In this document: piece after piece, positions 61,164 through 64,000 of the stretch
How the letters are laid out: each line of letters begins with the position of its first letter
How positions within the stretch are numbered: the first letter of the stretch is position 1
Source of the DNA: Labilithrix sp.
GTDB lineage: Bacteria > Myxococcota > Polyangia > Polyangiales > Polyangiaceae
Assembly (NCBI GenBank): GCA_028287035.1
Contig: JAQBQL010000212.1
Location: 20,118-84,117, forward strand
Direction: 5' to 3'
DNA length: 64,000 bases
The notes under the pieces: model-generated
What the model was told of the DNA's origin: nothing
Database searches by the model: none
The model's input: only the letters and a program-made list of their open reading frames with translations
Program-made: the position numbers and the translations under genes

Positions 61164-63566
61164 TCAGCGCACGAGCGACAGGCGCGGCCCGGCGCCGAAC
61201 GCGGCCATGTGCCCGCTCTCCTCGGCGATGTAGACGTCGCAGCGCTCGTCCACGCGCAGCAGATCGGGGATCGCATCGCAGGGGCCGACGCTCCCGAGGT
61301 GCGCGCCGTCGCTGGGCCGGAAGACCTGCACGTCGGTGTGCGGGACGAAGAGGGCGCCCGAGCGAAGAACGGGCTCGAGCTTGCGCGGCACGTCGGACTC
61401 GACGCCGCGGCCGAACGAGTGCTTCCAGCGGACGGTCCCGCGGCTGCCGTCGATGCCGAGCACGTCACCGTTCGGAGCGTTGCCGACGAGGAGGTCGTCG
61501 ACCGCCAGCCACGAGGTGCCGACGGGGGCCACCGCCGCTGCGGTGTCAAAGAGGGGCGCGCCGGTCTCCCGATCGAACGCCGAGAGCCGGAGCCCGCGCC
61601 GGTCACGCACCGCGACCGTGACCGAGGACGCGGTGAGGAGCGGGGGCCCCTCGACGCTGCACGGTGAGGCGGGGAGGCGAGCGCTCCACGAGGGGCTGCC
61701 CGAGTACGGGTCGATCGCGTGCAGCGTGGCCGCGCTGCTCGCGCCGCCGGCGATGGCGAAGAGCGAGTCGTGGTCCAGCGTGGGCGCCGCGCAGAAGCGC
61801 AGCCGGTCGCGCGCGCGCCACACGACGGCGCCGGTCTGGACGTCGACCGCGGTGAGCGCGCTGTCGCCCGACGCGACGTAGAGCAGCTTGCCGGCCCGCT
61901 TCAGGCGGAGCGCGCCCGCGCGGCCCCACGCGTAGCGCCAGCGCGCTTCGCCGCTCGTCAGGTCGATGGCGGCGAGGTGGCGGTCGCCCTCGGTGACGAT
62001 GAGCAGCTTGGGGAGCCCGGCGGTGTTGACGACGGCGCCCGAGCATGGCCCGTTGGTGCGCGGCGCGATCCACGTCCGGAGCGTGACCTCGCCGGTGGCG
62101 AAGTCGTGCAGGGCGATCTGCCCGTCGGCCGAGATGCGCGCCACGCCCGCGGGGGTCACGACGCTCGTGGCGCGTGCCGTGGGCCGGCGCCAGAGGAGCT
62201 CGCCGGTCGTGCGGTCGAGGCAGAAGGTCTCCTGCGCGGCGCCCACCACGATGCGCTCTCCGCAGAGGAACGTCGCGCGGAGATCGATCCCGGGGACGAG
62301 CGCACGCCAGCGCTCCGCGTAGCGAAGCCGCGTCGCGGTGGCGAGCGTGCCGGAGTCCTGCCGCGGGCGCACCTGGCGCGCGAACGCACGGTACGACTCG
62401 GGCGCGGGGTTGATGCGTGCGTCCTGGCGGCGGACCTCGCGGAGCGAGTCGCTGACCGCGCGCACGTCACGCCGGAACGCGGCGAGGCGCAGGTTGCCGC
62501 TCTGGCTGCGGTCGCGACGGACGAGCGCGCGCACGAGGGCGCGGCCGAACGCGAGCGCCGACTCGACGACGTCGAAGAGCGACAGCTCGGGGAACGTGGA
62601 GACGGTGCGCTCGCGGCGGCGCTCGAGCTCGTCGGAGACGCGGCCCGGGCTGATGGTGAGCGCCGCGGGCGGGACGTCGGCGGCGACGGTACGGAGGCCG
62701 AGCATCGCTCCGCCGGCGTCGACGCGCGCGAAGAACGGCTGCCCGCGCTCGTACGCGTCGAGGGCGCGCTTGGCGAGGTCGAGGGCACGCTCGGCGAAGA
62801 GGAAGGGATAGGTCTCGCCGAGGTCGACCGAGCGGCCGCGGATCTCCGCCCGCATCCGTCCGCGGACGAGGAGGGCGTGGAGGTCGGCGCGCTCGACGCT
62901 CGGCTCGAGGGCATCGTCGAGCTCCGGCCCGGGACGCATCGCGAAGTCGGCGGCGAAGGAGATGGGCGCGTCGCGATCGATGTCGACCGAGACGGGCGCC
63001 GAGGCGGGCACGAGGTCGGTGAACACACAGGCAGCGTCGCGAGCGGCGGCAAGGACGCGGCGCACCTCGGAGAGCTCGAGCGCGATCGGCGAGCGCGAGG
63101 TGCGGGCGAGGGCGGCGTCGATGGCGTCGAGCACGCTCGCGCACATCTCGTCGAAGACGACGGCGCGGTCGTAGACGAGCACGGTCGGCTCGTCGCCCCC
63201 GCGGTACACGCTCAGCGTGGCGCTCGCCACGAGCCGCTCCACGCAGAGCTCCCAGGCATCCTCGTAGAAGCGCACGATGCGCTTGCCACGGGGCACCCGG
63301 ACGAGGTCGGCGAGCGCCCACGCGAGATCGCGCAGCACGAGCGACGCGTGCCGCTCGGAGACCCGCGCGGTGACGTTGGCACCGTGGATGAAGAGGTCGA
63401 GGACCTCGCTGGGACGCGTGGTGCCGAATGGCGTGGCCGACGGAACCGCCTCGATGCGCGTGCGGCGCTCGGACCTCGGCAGGGCCGGGGTCGGGACGCC
63501 GCGCGAGGCGCGGTCGTCGTGGCGGCGTTCAGCCTGTGATTCGACGAAGATTTCGAAGCTTCGCAT
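61164..63566 (-). CDS. Cytoplasmic PQQ-type beta-propeller protein with unknown N-terminal domain
   Basis: This 800-residue protein has no signal peptide or TM helix. The C-terminal half (about 415-800) has repeats typical of the PQQ-enzyme/BamB-like propeller: FCLDRTTGELLWRRPT, LAAIDLTSGEARWRYAWGRA, LTAVDVQTGAVVWRARD, LHAIDPYSGSPSWSARL, LSAFDRETGAPLFDTA and LGIDGSRGTVRWKHSFGRG. The N-terminal half (about 40-400) contains Arg-rich helical and strand segments (VLRDLAWALADLVRVPRGKR, RVSDELERRRERTVSTFPEL) that I cannot assign. Propellers of this kind are mostly periplasmic; here a cytoplasmic location is unusual. AGGA lies 4 bases before ATG 63566. Confidence 0.8.
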   Translation of the reverse strand: MRSFEIFVESQAERRHDDRASRGVPTPALPRSERRTRIEAVPSATPFGTTRPSEVLDLFIHGANVTARVSERHASLVLRDLAWALADLVRVPRGKRIVRFYEDAWELCVERLVASATLSVYRGGDEPTVLVYDRAVVFDEMCASVLDAIDAALARTSRSPIALELSEVRRVLAAARDAACVFTDLVPASAPVSVDIDRDAPISFAADFAMRPGPELDDALEPSVERADLHALLVRGRMRAEIRGRSVDLGETYPFLFAERALDLAKRALDAYERGQPFFARVDAGGAMLGLRTVAADVPPAALTISPGRVSDELERRRERTVSTFPELSLFDVVESALAFGRALVRALVRRDRSQSGNLRLAAFRRDVRAVSDSLREVRRQDARINPAPESYRAFARQVRPRQDSGTLATATRLRYAERWRALVPGIDLRATFLCGERIVVGAAQETFCLDRTTGELLWRRPTARATSVVTPAGVARISADGQIALHDFATGEVTLRTWIAPRTNGPCSGAVVNTAGLPKLLIVTEGDRHLAAIDLTSGEARWRYAWGRAGALRLKRAGKLLYVASGDSALTAVDVQTGAVVWRARDRLRFCAAPTLDHDSLFAIAGGASSAATLHAIDPYSGSPSWSARLPASPCSVEGPPLLTASSVTVAVRDRRGLRLSAFDRETGAPLFDTAAAVAPVGTSWLAVDDLLVGNAPNGDVLGIDGSRGTVRWKHSFGRGVESDVPRKLEPVLRSGALFVPHTDVQVFRPSDGAHLGSVGPCDAIPDLLRVDERCDVYIAEESGHMAAFGAGPRLSLVR

Positions 63567-63668
63567 TCGTCCTGGGAGCGAGTCTTGTGGGCAGCACGAT
63601 CCGGCGCGGAGTGCGCTGGTCCGGTGGCCCGCGGTGAACGAATCCTAGGAAGCGGCGAGCGATAAACG

Positions 63669-63674
63669 TAGTTT
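63669..63674 (+). promoter_or_regulatory. Putative -10 box TAGTTT before the glycosyltransferase gene
   Basis: TAGTTT in the A+T-rich GATAAACGTAGTTTTC stretch lies 9 bases before GTG 63684, in the 117-bp gap between divergent starts. Confidence 0.4.
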
Positions 63675-63683
63675 TCGGCCACC

Positions 63684-64000
63684 GTGCAGGACATTGGACT
63701 TCCGGGACCCAGCACTGTTACGGGCCGCCGTACGCGCTTCCTCTTCGCGCTGCTCGGGGCTGCGTGCGCGCTCGCGCCGACGCTCGTCATGGCGGGTTTC
63801 ACGGTCGATGATGCCCTGATCGCGGTGCGGTACGCGCAGCACGTGGCCTCGGGCGCGGGCTACCGCTTCGACGCCGCGGGGCCTTCCACCGACGGCGTGA
63901 CGCCGCTGCCGTGGGCGCTGCTCCTCGCGCCGCTCGCGGGCCGCGACGCCCTGGCGGTGCTCGCGGCGGCCAAGGTCCTCGGCGCCGCCGCCTGGACGCT
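63684..64000 (+). CDS. GT-C type membrane glycosyltransferase, N-terminal part (cut by window edge)
   Basis: The frame from GTG 63684 runs open to the end of the window (105 codons). After a polar N-terminus with RRTRFLFALLGAACALAPTL (first TM helix), the sequence FTVDDALIAVRYAQHVASGA with GYRFDAAGPSTDGVTPLPWA resembles the DD-containing first periplasmic loop of GT39/arabinofuranosyltransferase-like GT-C enzymes, where the Asp pair acts in catalysis with a polyprenyl-phosphate sugar donor. Such enzymes glycosylate lipids, polysaccharide or proteins at the outer face of the inner membrane. The rest lies beyond the window. Confidence 0.72.
   Translation, partial: MQDIGLPGPSTVTGRRTRFLFALLGAACALAPTLVMAGFTVDDALIAVRYAQHVASGAGYRFDAAGPSTDGVTPLPWALLLAPLAGRDALAVLAAAKVLGAAAWT

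Overview
The window is high-GC DNA (by eye about 70% or more G+C) carrying marks of a myxobacterium (Myxococcota, probably the Polyangia side). These are Asp/Ala-rich secreted lipoproteins, transmembrane Ser/Thr protein kinases, PEGA and TPR envelope proteins, an Oar-like TonB-dependent receptor with its own TonB/ExbB/ExbD set, a truncated OmpA-type barrel and FadL paralogues. It looks like ordinary chromosome. I saw no rRNA, tRNA, CRISPR array, phage or insertion sequence. Genes are densely packed, many joined by TGATG or ATGA overlaps, and eight convergent pairs are separated by only 1-24 bp.

Layout. 1-1073: 3' part of a receptor-type protein kinase. 1078-6848 (minus): lipoprotein, plsB, mepA, an orphan DNA methyltransferase and a siroheme-type dehydrogenase. 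6955-11105: methylmalonyl-CoA epimerase, a large FAD oxidoreductase lipoprotein with SLH repeats (minus), a PEGA protein and a small acidic lipoprotein. 11113-14394 (minus): TPR protein, Cys-rich lipoprotein, thrC. 14439-18903 (plus): proA, rsfS, an OprB-like porin and a second barrel. 18910-20393 (minus): tatB-tatC. 20457-26445 (plus): rlmN, two FadL-type porins, a propeller lipoprotein and a PrsW-like protease. 26459-36120 (minus): GST, metzincin lipoprotein, a small lipoprotein, acyl-CoA dehydrogenase, a ccmC-ccmD-microprotein cluster, and a J-domain protein next to a giant Hsp70. 36175-38361: MBL/cyclic-nucleotide-binding fusion. 38363-41832 (minus): nucleotide-sugar epimerase, ugd and an SMP-30-like lipoprotein. 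42219-46956 (plus): SDR, a two-TM protein, an inverted repeat array, and a pseudouridine synthase/rRNA methyltransferase fusion. 46981-49061 (minus): M61-like pseudopeptidase, a possible 58-residue ORF and an acidic lipoprotein. 49356-55715 (plus): TonB-dependent receptor, lipoprotein, TonB, ExbB, ExbD, ExbD. 55819-57849 (minus): a Ser/Thr kinase ending in a TonB domain. 58093-64000: membrane protein and binding-protein-like gene, esterase, cytoplasmic PQQ-type propeller protein, and the start of a GT-C glycosyltransferase.

Most striking system. The transporter operon at 49356-55715 faces, across one bidirectional terminator, a transmembrane protein kinase whose periplasmic end is a TonB C-terminal domain. 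That domain matches the operon's own TonB at about 63 of 94 positions in an ungapped hand alignment. I infer a signalling protein that reads, or competes for, the same outer-membrane receptor that TonB energises. Its TM segment lacks the histidine present in the operon's TonB.

Other unusual items. A cluster of six copies (three direct, three inverted) of a GGATCC-centred motif lies at 44677-45008. A TANNNT box sits 6-11 bases before the start codon of at least sixteen genes that mostly lack a Shine-Dalgarno sequence, suggesting widespread leaderless transcription. The Hsp70 carries an insert of about 690 disordered residues between its ATPase and substrate-binding domains.
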